Shown: positions 23,201 to 33,891, numbered from the stretch's first letter. The stretch is 64,000 nt of DNA from Melieria omissa (GCA_963971225.1 OZ020268.1:55489900-55553899); one strand, 5' to 3'. A program made the numbers and translations. Notes: generated from the sequence alone by a model not told the origin.

Positions 23201-26200
23201 AAATACCTGATCAATAGCCAAGAACCGTGCGTACACTTCAACTGGACTTTGCTGATACCGCGCCCTACATATCATCTTCTCCGAACCAACGTTATTGTAA
23301 TAGCCAGTATTGTGCTGACCCCATACATAGGAACGCTTCTTGCGACGGCGAGCTTGTTTGTTTTGCCTATGAAAGGATATGATACAATCAAATATTACAA
23401 ATTTATTTATACATACATGTACTTTTTTAAAATATTTTTATAAGCTTCCACTTACAAATAATGATGCTCATCCAAAATTTTCCAGCCTTTAATTTGTGAG
23501 AGTCTAAAGTCGGCTATATAGACTTCCAAAGGGAATTCGGGCATCCAGACAATGAATTTCGCCAGTCCAGTGTATGTGCCATATTTTACGATTACTGAAG
23601 CATTGGAAGAGCCACGTATTTCAGAGCCGTCTACATAAACTGAGCTGCACGATGAGGAGACCTACAAATGTGTGCAGTATTTTTTTTCAGAAAATAGAGT
23701 AAACAAATATTTATAAAAGTAAAACTTACTTAATACGACAAAAACTATTATTACAAATTTATTACCTTTATAACACTCTCGTCTTCGGCATGGCACGAGC
23801 TCTGCAGCGTGACGTCAGCCACTTTACCCGCTTGCGAAACAATGAAAACTTTCATGGCTTGTGCCACTTGACGACCCGTCAAAACCGCCGTATTCATCAG
23901 CTCCCAGTTCTAACAATTAATAAAATAGTTTAACAATGTGTTCGACTTAATCTGTAGCGACTCGTACCTTTGCCATTGGCAGCACGGCCTGTATGTCATC
24001 CTTATTTATTTCCATTTTTGCAATCAACCTGGTCTTTGTCTCATCAGTCGTAACACTTTCCGAAGAGATATCTTTCATTTTGGGATTGTCATAGACATAG
24101 GTGACGGACCAGACAATTTTTCCACCATCTAAGATTTCCTTTGTATCGTCGGCCACTTCCAGTAACCAGGAAAATACCTCGAAAGTGCTAAAGAAAGTTT
24201 AATTTGAATAATCCATTATTTCACGCTATTAAATTCGATATAAAGTTTTTCATGAATCATTAATTTCAAAAAATTTACGTACCTATTAGTATTCCCTTTT
24301 ATGTCCGCCTGTTTCTTAGCCTCCGTGCTGCCATCATGTTCTTTCTTGAACGCTGTTACGCGCGCTGTTGTGTGCTTGGGATTTTCCTTCTCAATCGATA
24401 TATCCCACAGTTCATTGGAAGCTGTAGCGCCCAGTATTCTGACGCCGGATTTCACGCGTGCGCGCACCGTAAACGCTGTAACATGCTGCTCCGTGGACTG
24501 ATGCAAAAAGACGGGCACATAAATTTTCGACATGGGGTAGAGGGGGTGTTGCGGCATGAGTATGGTTAATAATTCGTCGGCGCGCAGCTCCTTCATTGGC
24601 ACGGTGGCAGCAACGAGCGGCACTTGCGCGAACGTTGTCAATGGCTGAATTTGTACTTTTGGTTCGCATTGTTCGGGATTGCGTTGGGGTGGTTCGAACA
24701 CACTGTAGGAAACTTGAACAAGGCGTTGTGGTACCTTCTGTGGTGTGCCAGCGTTAATGCTGTTCTTATGCGGAACTGGCAGAGCCGGCCACCAGTTGGG
24801 GGGAACGATGACCTAAAAGTAAAAAACGATACAAGAAAATATCATGCATTTATTATTCATTCAACAAATTTGAATTCATGAATAGATAAAGTAAAAACCA
24901 AATAGATTTAATAATGAATAATAGGTTTTATGCTTTCGGTGCACCCCAAATCGGACTTTAAATTACCTCAGCCACACAAACACCATCTTCGCCCTCGGGC
25001 ATACAGCGGCCTTTCAGTGGCGTCTGATTTCCCATCGATACGTGCAGCAAAACGCATATTTTCTGCCGCTGCAAGTGCCCACCAGGATCGGCGCCAGCAT
25101 GGAAGAGAACACGCAACACTGGCGAGTCCTGGGCCACAGTTGCTCGAACCAAATGTGCAGAGATATCCAAATGCATATTAGACTGCTGTAGCTCAATAAG
25201 TGCGGCAGTGGTATTCTAAAACATACAAAATAAAGATTAATTAAAAAAAGAAAACATTTCGTTTTAGCACATACATACATAACTCAACTTTGTAAAATTG
25301 TATATTCAAAATTATAAAAAATATTTAGTTAAGTTCATGAATTCTCTTGACTTTAGTTAAGGGCGAACTTAAGTCTTAGCAATGGAACAATTTAACAAAT
25401 TCGCAAATGCTCACATTCAAGTAGTCACTTTGGCCCTCCAGCACATCGGGCACGATGTAACGTGCCGGCACTGTTTGCTTCGTTGAGAATGGCCCATAGC
25501 TGGCTCTTATGGATACTGGCTGTGTGGTTTGTACCACCGTAAAACGATCCACCGACAATACCGAGTCATATGCTGTTCTCACTTTGATAGGCGGTACAGG
25601 CGATGACTGGATATTCGAGATTTCCGGCGCGACGGGCGGTTGTCGTGAATGCTTCAAAAAGAATCCACTGTCCGCAGCCTCAAAATGCACTTCAACGCAA
25701 TTATTTTGCTCTAAAAAAATTAAACAAGACGGTGAGATGTAAAAAAAGTTTTAAAGAATTATAGGTTTTTATTACATTAATATAATAGGGGTACCGGTTA
25801 ATTCATGCGGTTTTCTAACAGATGGCGTAACTTGATTTTGTGAACAGTGATTCAACTTTCCAAATATGTGTTGGAAAGCTATTGTCATATAGTTTCAGAA
25901 TCAGTATGTGTCATTTAGCTGAAGCGTAAACAACAATACTTTTTTTTACTCTGAAAATGTCGAATTTTGTGCCGAATAAAGTGTTTTTGCGGGGAGTACT
26001 TCTTTACTACTTCAATATGAAGAAAAAGGCTGCCGAAAGTCATCGTATTTTGGTGGTTTGCACGGTTTAAAAGTGGCAACTTTGACTTGGAGGACGATGA
26101 ACGGCCCGGACAAAGGACAAAGAGCCCCGAAACGAGCCTTCAAGAAGCAACCATATGGGAACCGAACTAAGGGCAGACCAAGGAAAAGATGGGCAGATGC

Positions 26201-29200
26201 AGTGATCGATGACCTAAAGGAGATGAACGTACAAAACTGGTGGCGCTTAGCAGCGGATCGAGAAATCTGGAGGAAGATAGTTGCGGAAGCAGTGGTCCAT
26301 CCAGGACTGTCATGCTAAGAAGAAGAAGAAGAAGAAGAACGGCCCGGACAGCCAAAAAAGTTTGAAGATCACGAATTGGAGACATTGCTCGACCAAGATC
26401 CATCCCAAACGCAAGAAGAACTTGCAAAATCACTTGGCGTCGCTTAACAAACCATTTCCGCAATGGGAATGATCCGGAAGGTAGGTAATTGGGTGCCGTA
26501 TGAATTGAAGCCAAGAGACGTCGAACGCCGATTTTTCACGTGTGAACAACTGCTTCAACGGCACAAAAGAAAAAGTTTTTTGCATCGAATTGTCACTGGC
26601 GATGAAAAGTGGGTCCATTACGATAATCCAAAACGTCGAGCAACGTATGGATACCCCGGCCATGCATCATCATCGACGGCCGTTCAGAATATTCATGGCC
26701 TGAAGGTTATGCTGCGTATTTGGTGGGACCAGCTGGGTGTGATCTATTATGAGCGTTTGCAACCGAATGAAACGATCACAGGGGAAGTCTACCGACGACA
26801 ATTGATGCGTTTGAGCCGAGCACTGCGCGAAAAACGGCCGGAATATAAACAAAGGCACGGCAAGGTAATTTTGCAATATGACAATGCTCGGCCACATGTT
26901 GCACAGGTCGTCAAAACCTACCTTGAAACGCTCAAATGGGATGTCCTATCCCACCCGCCGTATAGTCCAGACCTGGCGCCATCCGATTACTATCTCTTCC
27001 GATCAATCAACATGGCCTGGCTGACCAGCACTTCTCCAATTATGAAGAAGTAAAAAATCGAATCGATTCGTGGATAGCGGAAAAGCCGGCCGAATTTTGT
27101 CAGAAACGGTATTCGTGAATAGCCAGAAAAATGGGAAAAAGTTATAGCTAGTGATGGATAATACTTTGAATATTAAATTTGTAACCATTTTTTCACAATA
27201 AAGCTTTAATTTTCCCCTAAAAAAAACCGCACGAATTAACCGGTACCCCTATTAATTTTAAATGTTCCTTTAAAATTTGCTTAGTATTTACTTCTTGTAA
27301 AAACAAATTGCAAAAAATTGTTTCAGAAAACTCTAAATATTTCATACCTTAAGAATTACAGAGATACATTTTCGAAATAATTCTTTGAATACCAAATTAC
27401 AAGAAATTTTGATGTCTTAACTTTTGTACGTGCATTCTTCTTCTTGACTGGCACGACAGCCAGATTATGAGACTAAGGCCTAGCTACCCGCAACCATCCT
27501 TGTTGTGCGTGTGAATTTTTCAAAGTTGGAAGGGACCTACAGTTTTATGCTGATTCCGAACGGCGAGTAGGGAGCTTTTTCATAGGCAATTTTACTCTCA
27601 GAGGTTTGCCATTTCCTGCTGAGAGGACAGCCGCCGAAACAAAAATTGTTTTTTTTCTTTTTTTCGGTGTTAGCAGCAACGGAGTCTTGAACCTGGGTTC
27701 GAGCGTCGCATTTGACTCGCGGCCCAACGCACTAGCCAGCTGAGCTACGGCGGCTGTTCGTGCATTACCAATGAAAAAAAATTCGGTACAAATACACTGC
27801 CGAGCATGTTTATTGAAATAGGCAAAAAACAAAGTCAAATTAATTAGTTGACACAATCGACGGAGCGAATTTTTTTGAATACTTTATGCCACTATCGGGA
27901 CGAATTCTTTATTTGATGTTCAACGTCATGATGAAATAAACAAGGTGAAGCGAGTAGCTGACAGTTTTGTCAACCCATACCCTTATTTTGAAACATAGCA
28001 ATTGACAACCAATTTTGCTTTGACATTGAGAGAAGATTTTTAACCCCAATCAAAATGTAAAATCGAAAATATTGTGTTTAAAAATTTTCATTTGTAAAAT
28101 ACGCGTTTAACTTCTTCTTCTAAAGTAAGAAAGTCAAGAGTTTTAATTTTCTTTCTGTAAATGAATTTGTTTCACATATTGTTATGTTTTTTTACATGTT
28201 TTACATAAATGTTAATCGTTTTTTAGTAAAGCATGTTACGTTGTGCTACGACATACATATTTATTTTTGGTTTCATATTTCGGTATTATTCAATACCAAT
28301 AATTATGCAGCTTGGGGACCTGCCACCACGGCAACGAATCGGCATAATCTTACCTACAACGCACTACAATAATAATGAAATTGATTTTTTGATACACCAG
28401 GCTTAAGTGGGTTAATGCGAAGAAAGAAGAAGACTTTCATGTTTTCAGAGAATTTATTTTGAAAACGTCAGTTTTTCAAAAGCTCTCTTGTCAAAATAAG
28501 GGTATGTCATCTACTCGCTTCACCTTGTTTATTTCATCATGGTTCAACGTTTGTTTGCCATTTGAGCGAGGCATTTTTATTTTGAAAAATATTCCACAAT
28601 TGTTTGAAAAATATATAATGGGGTGCTCACAGTTAGATTGTTAATTTTTAGGGAAAGTTGCCCGAAATAAATTTTCCCGCAAACTGTGAATACCATAAAT
28701 GTTTCTCAAGAAAAGCAGCCATAATACCTAAAAATCCAAAAATACTAGAAAAAAGGATATACAACCGCGTCTGGGTATAGTGAACACCCTATATAGTGAA
28801 CACCTCGATATAGTCATAGTATAATAATATAATATATAATATATTATTAAACTATGGATATAGTGAACACCCAAATTTTGACATGGAGCCTCTCAATATT
28901 GAAAAAAATTTTGAAAGCAATTTCAAGCAAAAAGCAGAAAGTGTATTTTGAGCAAATAAAACGATTTTTTGAACAAGTGAACAACCGGAATACTGTGAAC
29001 AGGCCTTGCAATAATTAGTTCACTATATCCAGACACGACTGTAATTGGATTTTCAATATGTTTTACAAAATCAACAAAATCGCAAATAATAACTAGTTCT
29101 TAAAAAAAATTAAAACTTAAGCATTCAGTAATCCCACAATTAATAATAGAATAGATAAGAAAATCGTTAATTCATTAATTGTCTCTTTATGGAACTCAAA

Positions 29201-30705
29201 TTTCATATCATTAACTAAATAACTAAGACCATCGTTCAAGTCATTATTATTATTATTATTGCCGGGGAATGTGCACCGCGGCCTAAAAGATCTATTGTGC
29301 CCCCTTCATGGCCTTGACAGTTCGTCCGTGAGTCCAGTATCCTAATGGAATCTTTGTATATTTTCTAAGCCTTTGGAAACCCAGTCCGATTCTGGTATAA
29401 TAAAGTCACCCAGGTGCTTTTTCCGTTTGTGCATTAGTGCAGGGCATGTGCCTAGTATGTGTATTGCAGTTTCATTATCCTGCACACAGAACCTACAGAG
29501 TTCGTTCACCCTGATACCTAGTTTGGTTAGATGATAGTTCAATCTACATTGCCCTGTCCATATACCTGTGATAATCCTTAGATTATTCTTTGAGAGACTC
29601 ATATATTCCTCGAACCTTTTCTTATTATAAGATCCAAAAACCATCTTGGAATGTTCAAGGCCTGGTTGATTTTCCCAGTATTTATTCCGGATGGCTATCT
29701 CGTCTTTCCTGGAAAGGATGGATAGTGCTCCTTTGCCTAAACCGCAGAAGGGTTCTGGGCCGTTTAAGTCATTGCTGCCATAACTAATGTGGCCATCTTA
29801 ACCCACTTGCTAGGTTAGGTTAGGTTGCGGTGGCTGCCTCTATAAGAGACACACTCGGAGGCCTGAAAGGCCCATTATGATACCACATATATCACCCGTT
29901 TTTGAACTGTGTATGCAACACTGTTTTGCCAAGATATGTTACAGCACACATTTCAAGCGGATGGGGAAAGGGGACCTACAGTTTAACGCCGAATCCGAAC
30001 AGCGATTGGCAGTTTTTCGTTCACACTTGGAGGTTTTGCCATTGCCTACCAAGAGCGCACTTGTGCGATTCTTGTAATTCTCATTTCCTTCATGTGGATA
30101 GCGATAGAAGTAGATGAGTGTTTTTTCCAGCCCAAGCCAGGAATCGAACCCGGGGCGCTCGGTATGAGAAGCCAGCGCGCTACCCGCTGAGCTATCGAGG
30201 CCGGCTAACCCACTTGCTACCCTAACCCAATTCTTCATTTATATTGATATGATTTTGTTATCACACACCCTTTGGCAGATATTCATATATATTGGTTAAT
30301 TTTAAAATTCATAATTTCTTTCTTTTTTCTTCACTAAAACATTCCCAGTGACTAATCTAACTTTGCTGCAAGAAACATTAATGAGCCATGAACCATGAAC
30401 GGGTTAACGTGTTGCAATTTCACTCTACGTCTTGTTTGCATTGCAGCCAGTCAGTAGCGTACTACAAAATATTTCACCTACTTTCATTCATAAGCCAATA
30501 ATGCGTCTTACCCAGCAGGCAATGCACTCACCACCGTCTCAGTAACGTCGCCTCGAAAATTGTTAATTTGGCACGACACTTGGGCGAACAGCAAAGCAGT
30601 TGCCCCGATTTGGATAGTCTCTAGTGACAGTATGTTACAAGTTTCCTCTAGTGTGTACTACTTACGTATAATTGACGCCAGCAGCACGAGGATCCAATAC
30701 CTCAT
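20278..30705 (-). CDS. dtn: TMEM132-family single-pass membrane protein (detonator orthologue)
   Basis: TMEM132 proteins are cell-surface, mostly neural proteins with cohesin-like and immunoglobulin-like ectodomains, proposed to link adhesion to actin (family knowledge). Eighteen coding exons read by eye, 5' to 3': 30666-30705, 30532-30620, 25415-25708, 24967-25215, 24283-24812, 23968-24187, 23766-23909, 23456-23661, 23207-23366, 22919-23071, 22613-22860, 22182-22537, 21689-22114, 21493-21628, 21318-21417, 20866-21259, 20356-20648, 20278-20292. All phases join, giving 1,350 residues. A signal peptide (MRYWILVLLASII...) starts at 30705. The ectodomain has a polybasic ARRRKKRS site (near 23335). 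The TM segment VYVLLTAFCFAIVVFVISC and the conserved juxtamembrane DWVWLG motif lie in 21689-22114. The cytoplasmic tail is proline- and Ser/Ala-rich. The last exon encodes only ESNA and a stop. The signal-peptide exons are separated from the rest by a 4.8-kb intron full of transposons. Confidence 0.92.
25957..27118 (+). pseudogene. Broken mariner transposase
   Basis: Begins MSNFVPNKVFLRGVLLYYF, a mariner N-terminus. It continues through VTGDEKWVHYDN, YDNARPHVAQ and PPYSPDLAPSDYYLF; the last two aspartates are 34 residues apart, giving the DD34D class. The frame is broken by a 238-bp insertion at 26113-26350 (including the second target copy), an in-frame TAA near 26445 and a frameshift after LFRSINMAWL. 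It is therefore a pseudogene. The surviving segment 26463-27053 has no stop. Confidence 0.9.
26113..26336 (+). mobile_element. 5'-truncated non-LTR retrotransposon (LINE) 3' end, nested in the mariner
   Basis: Direct 14-bp repeats GAACGGCCCGGACA at 26099-26112 and 26337-26350 mark the target-site duplication. The first encodes the mariner residues that the second repeats, so the insertion came later. The insert encodes a typical LINE ORF2 C-terminus (GRPRKRWADAVIDDL, NWWRLAADREIWRKIVAEA, HPGL), stops at 26316-26318 and ends in an AAG-repeat tail. RTE/CR1-like by flavour; the exact clade is not decided. Same strand as the mariner. Confidence 0.88.
27437..27755 (-). mobile_element. tRNA-derived SINE with AAG tail (SINE copy 1)
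   Basis: On the minus strand it begins GCCGCCGTAGCTCAGCTGG, an RNA polymerase III A box (TAGCTCAGCTGG). A B box GGTTCAAGAC follows in a tRNA-like spacing, then an A-rich linker, a central domain with GTTCGGAATCAGC and AAACTGTAGGTCCC, and an AAGAAGAAGAA 3' tail. An 11-bp target duplication (GTACGTGCATT / GTTCGTGCATT, one mismatch) flanks it at 27426-27436 and 27756-27766. Complete copy in intron 2 of dtn, in the gene's own orientation. Confidence 0.87.
27927..28541. mobile_element. Nonautonomous P-element-like transposon (615 bp)
   Basis: Terminal inverted repeats of about 31 bp, starting CATGATGAAATAAACAAGG on both ends and then GTGAAGCGAGTAG. The Drosophila P element also begins CATGATGAAATAA and has 31-bp inverted repeats. 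The direct repeat GTTCAACGT flanks it at 27918-27926 and 28542-28550, giving an 8-9 bp target duplication. P elements make 8 bp. Subterminal complementarity continues through CCCTTATTTTG. No transposase frame is recognisable inside. Confidence 0.83.
28762..29041. mobile_element. pogo/Tigger-like MITE (280 bp)
   Basis: TA at 28760-28761 and 29042-29043. Ends are CAACCGCGTCTGGGTATAGT and the complement of the right end, CAGTCGTGTCTGGATATAGT, followed by GAAC on both. The motif ATAGTGAACACC recurs several times near the left end. An AT-rich palindrome sits at about 28810-28860. No coding capacity. Confidence 0.8.
29245..29798 (-). mobile_element. 5'-truncated I-like LINE remnant
   Basis: Minus-strand fragment encoding the end of a non-LTR RNase H/C-terminal region: residues like GPEPFCGLGK, then KNNLRIITGIWTGQCRLNYH and a cysteine-histidine motif CRFCVQDNETAIHILGTCP (29342-29644). 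The 3' end carries a TAA-type repeat (ATTATTATTATT on the + strand at 29244-29262), as I-clade elements do. The upstream boundary is interrupted by SINE copy 2. Most of ORF2 is missing. Confidence 0.8.
29813..30205 (-). mobile_element. tRNA-derived SINE with CCTAA-repeat tail (SINE copy 2)
   Basis: On the minus strand the head reads CTCGATAGCTCAGCGGG (A box) and then GGGTTCGATTCC (B box), with normal tRNA-like spacing. A central domain with GTTCGGATTCGGC and AAACTGTAGGTCCC follows, and the 3' tail is AACCTAACCTAACC. A perfect 14-bp target duplication TAACCCACTTGCTA lies at 29799-29812 and 30206-30219. Intact copy next to the LINE remnant in intron 2 of dtn. Confidence 0.87.
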
Positions 30706-31909
30706 TGCGCTCAACTTGATTTGCCTCTAGTTAGTCCTTATTTGAAAATATCGCTCGGTACAATTGCTCCTGCGCTGCTGCTCGTAGTCGTGTAGCTTCT
30801 AGCAAACGGCGAGGGGCATGTCACTTTGGCATAAATTCCTTGCATGTAATTCTAGGTAGTTTGGTTGGTTTGGGGGGACAGCGTGGAAACGACCGTCCGC
30901 ACCGATGGCAATATATGAACAATATTTGCGTGTGCGTAACAACTACTTAAATTGATTGCTTTCCAAATTGCAGATATTGCCTCATTTTCACTTTTCTTCG
31001 CAAAATTTAATTTTTAACGAATTCATCTTTTATCGATTCGAGTAATGAACACTATTCGCCTATACATTTTACCCGTATAGACATCTCAAAATTTTGTACT
31101 TATATGTAGGCGGAGCATCGAATCGTCGTCGTATACCCTCATACCCTCTTTTTACGCACTCACGCAGAAAAACCAATTCATTTCCTTGCTGGAACAAGCC
31201 TCCAGCGAAAATAAACTGTTTCTTTTACGCGTATCGCATCCTTTTAGTTTAATTGTCTATTTTACATTGCAGTCAAATGCAGGAAAATTATTTTTTGTAT
31301 CACTGTAACACCAAATTCCTTCAACACAATCCACCAAACCGAGTTCTTCACGCGATACTGAAAAGAAAATGTTGGCGGAATTGCCAACATACAGTAACGG
31401 ATTGTGAGTACACATTGATTTCCACAATCTCACTTTACTGCATTTAAATTCCCAAAAAATTTAATATACAGCAAGTGGCAGCGCCGATAGTAGGAACTGC
31501 TATTTCACGATTTCGCGCTGGATCAAAGTTAAAGGTTAGTGATTGGAGGGAATGGCAGTGATAAGCTAACTTTTGTGATGGATTGGGTTAAAAAGTCTAT
31601 ATTAAAAAATATATTAGGAGAATATTGGAAATTTAGAATTCGTTTAAAAGTAAGTCACACAGTAAAGTTATAAAAGTCACGTGATTTATTAAAATGTGTG
31701 TATATATATAGAGAGATATATAATGAAGTGTGCAGTGTTTAAAGTTGGTACAACTGGGACGCTTGCATTTGACAGCTATTATCTACAATTCTCAACTGAA
31801 TGGCGCTCAACTCACTCTTGTTATCGATACATCTTTTCACATACAAGAACTCCAAGCGTATAGCACATAATCTGGCAACACTCCCAAAACACAGCATTTT
31901 AATTTGACG
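30706..31909. other. Divergent promoter region of dtn (-) and Spx (+)
   Basis: The two genes start head-to-head with 1.2 kb between start codons, so both 5' UTRs and promoters should be here. I see AT-rich sequence, no TATA/initiator pair I would trust and no recognisable transposon. A short AT/GA repeat lies near 31700-31722. Confidence 0.45.
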
Positions 31910-33090
31910 ATGGCAGCCGGTCCAATTGCCGAACGAAATCAAGGTAAATAATCACCTTAAACTTCGGGATATTGTCATAATTTGGCACCAATTACATGGA
32001 ATACATTACCCTACCTTACAGATGCAACAATTTACGTGGGTGGCCTGGATGACAAGGTGTCCGAAACACTTCTTTGGGAGCTGTTTGTACAGGCCGGGCC
32101 AGTTGGTAAGTGTGCGCTCATTGGGCGCCCGTTCACCAACAAACGTTTAATGCCGCTCTTATTTCAGTCAATGTGCACATGCCCAAGGACCGCGTCACAC
32201 AAATGCACCAGGGCTATGGCTTCGTGGAGTTTCTCAGCGAGGATGACGCGGACTACGCCATTAAGATAATGAACATGATTAAGCTGTATGGCAAGCCAAT
32301 ACGCGTGAATAAGGCGTCGGCGCATCAGAAAAACCTCGATGTAGGGGCCAATATATTCATTGGCAATTTGGATCCAGAAGTGGACGAAAAGTTGCTCTAT
32401 GATACTTTCTCAGCGTTCGGCGTTATACTGCAAACGCCGAAAATTATGCGCGACCCGGAGACGGGCAACTCCAAAGGCTTTGCATTCATCAATTTCGCCA
32501 GCTTTGAGGCTTCGGACGCTGCAATGGACGCTATGAACGGCCAATATCTATGCAATCGTCCTATATCCGTGTCGTATGCCTTCAAAAAAGATTCAAAGGG
32601 CGAGCGGCATGGCTCAGCGGCGGAGCGTCTGCTGGCAGCGCAAAATCCATCCTCGCATGCGGATCGGCCACATCAACTGTTTGCTGACGCGCCCGTGTCG
32701 AGTATGATGCCAGTGATGCCGGGCCAAATGATACCACCACCACTTATGGCGCCACCACCACCACCCGCTGCACCATCTGCGTCGACGGGCATGTTGCCGC
32801 CGCCACCGCCTGTACCGCCACCACAAGCGGCTGCTTTCCCCCCATCGATACCGCCACCACCGCTGCCGCCAATGGCAGCCAGTCAGCCGCCACTGCCGCC
32901 TGCAGTAGGTATACCACCACCGCCGCGAATGGCCGCTTACGGTGGGGCGCCACCACCGCCGTTCCCCAGTGGGATGCCCTCAGTACCGCCGCGTCCTCCA
33001 CCACCCAACTGGCGACCACCTGGTTTTCCTGCAGCGCCCTTTCCGCCGAGGCCTTTTAATGGTGAAGGTGCAGTGGGCTATCAATATTAA
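31910..33090 (+). CDS. Spx: Splicing factor 3B subunit 4 (SF3B4/SAP49)
   Basis: U2 snRNP SF3b component that contacts pre-mRNA upstream of the branch site. Exons 31910-31943, 32022-32105 and 32168-33090 give 346 residues. RRM1 (about 13-90) has TIYVGGLDD (RNP2) and GYGFVEF (RNP1). RRM2 (about 100-178) has IFIGNLDP and KGFAFINF. The rest is a proline-rich tail with PPPPPP runs, typical of SF3B4. The N-terminus [20 protein letters not shown] is the family's. Intact; AATAAA near 33154. Divergent from dtn. Confidence 0.97.
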
Positions 33091-33505
33091 TATAAAACAG
33101 ATTCATACACAGATTCTTTTGTAAAAGGCTTAACCTGAAAATGTAATTCATAAAATAAATGCAATTCATTTTAGAAAATCATCGGTGGCCAATTTATTTA
33201 AGTGGTCTCTAAATAAATATATGTATATGAGTTTTAATTTTTTTATTGGGTTTATTGTGATCTTAATTTGTTCATTTTATTGTGCATTGCAAATTTTGTT
33301 TTAATTAAACCGTCGTTATTTGTTCAATTTGATTTAAAAATTTGTATAGTTTGTATTAATTATTCTGAATTCTGCAATTTAAACCAATAAAATTATGATT
33401 TATTTTTTAAAGTTTTAATGTCATTGAAATACTAATTTTTTTATATTTGTTTTTTTATTTAATTTTTTTTTAACTATTCATTTGATGTTTTCAATCCTTA
33501 TTTAT
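33091..33505. other. Spx 3' flank
   Basis: Very AT-rich sequence with AATAAA-type signals just after the stop (around 33150-33160) and poly-T runs. No further gene or repeat seen before the inverted-repeat element at 33506. Confidence 0.45.
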
Positions 33506-33891
33506 CATATATGTAATACTTCTATATTGGCACTAACGTATCTTCACAATGTGTTTTTATTCGGAAATCAAAGGGAGACAAGCGATGAGACAGAAAACAC
33601 GAAATTTTGTGAATGTATTTCTATGCATGTATACATGTGCACTTCTACACATGAACAACTGTGAAACTGCTCCAGGGGCGGTCGAAAAAATTTCAGTTAA
33701 TTTCGACAAATTTTTATTTTTTTCCAGTCAATTTTTTTCCCGCCTGAACGCACCTGACTTTTTTGCCACTTTTGACAGCTGTCAGAGTACATTCGTTTAT
33801 CGCTTTCTCGCTCATATTTCACTATTGCTGTACTGTGATGTTGGCGAATGTACTTTGAGCTTAGTGCCAATATAGAAGTATTACATATATG
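33506..33891. mobile_element. Nonautonomous DNA transposon with 30-bp TIRs and 8-bp target duplication
   Basis: Perfect 30-bp inverted repeats starting CATATATGTAATACTTC at 33506 and ending at 33891. The direct repeat TTATTTAT flanks at 33498-33505 and 33892-33899. 386 bp, no transposase frame. An 8-bp duplication fits hAT, P or Merlin superfamilies; the ends do not decide which. It lies between Spx and COA8. Confidence 0.83.

Larger units (their letters stand above)
25788..27249 (+). mobile_element. Mariner element (DD34D), degenerate, with nested LINE
   Basis: Flanked by TA at 25786-25787 and 27250-27251. Terminal inverted repeats begin GGGGTACCGGTTAATTC and continue into TGCGGTTTT on both ends. 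Without the nested insert it is about 1.2 kb, the normal mariner size. It lies in intron 2 of dtn, on the opposite strand to the gene. Confidence 0.93.

Noticed and set aside
27681..27755. tRNA-like sequence with A and B boxes (minus strand)
   Set aside because: It is the head of SINE copy 1: it runs on into a SINE body and tail inside one target-site duplication and lacks a proper acceptor-stem partner.
28805..28860. AT-rich palindrome as a replication origin or regulatory cruciform
   Set aside because: It lies inside a pogo-like MITE and is better explained as part of it.
29811..29830. TTAGGTTAGG run as possible telomere sequence
   Set aside because: Only two to three units, and it is the tail of a SINE with a target duplication, so it is not a telomeric array.
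30125..30205. tRNA-like sequence with GGGTTCGATTCC B box (minus strand)
   Set aside because: Head of SINE copy 2, within the 14-bp duplication; not a free-standing tRNA gene.
32614..33019. Minus-strand frames opposite Spx
   Set aside because: Shadows of the CCN-rich proline codons of the Spx tail.
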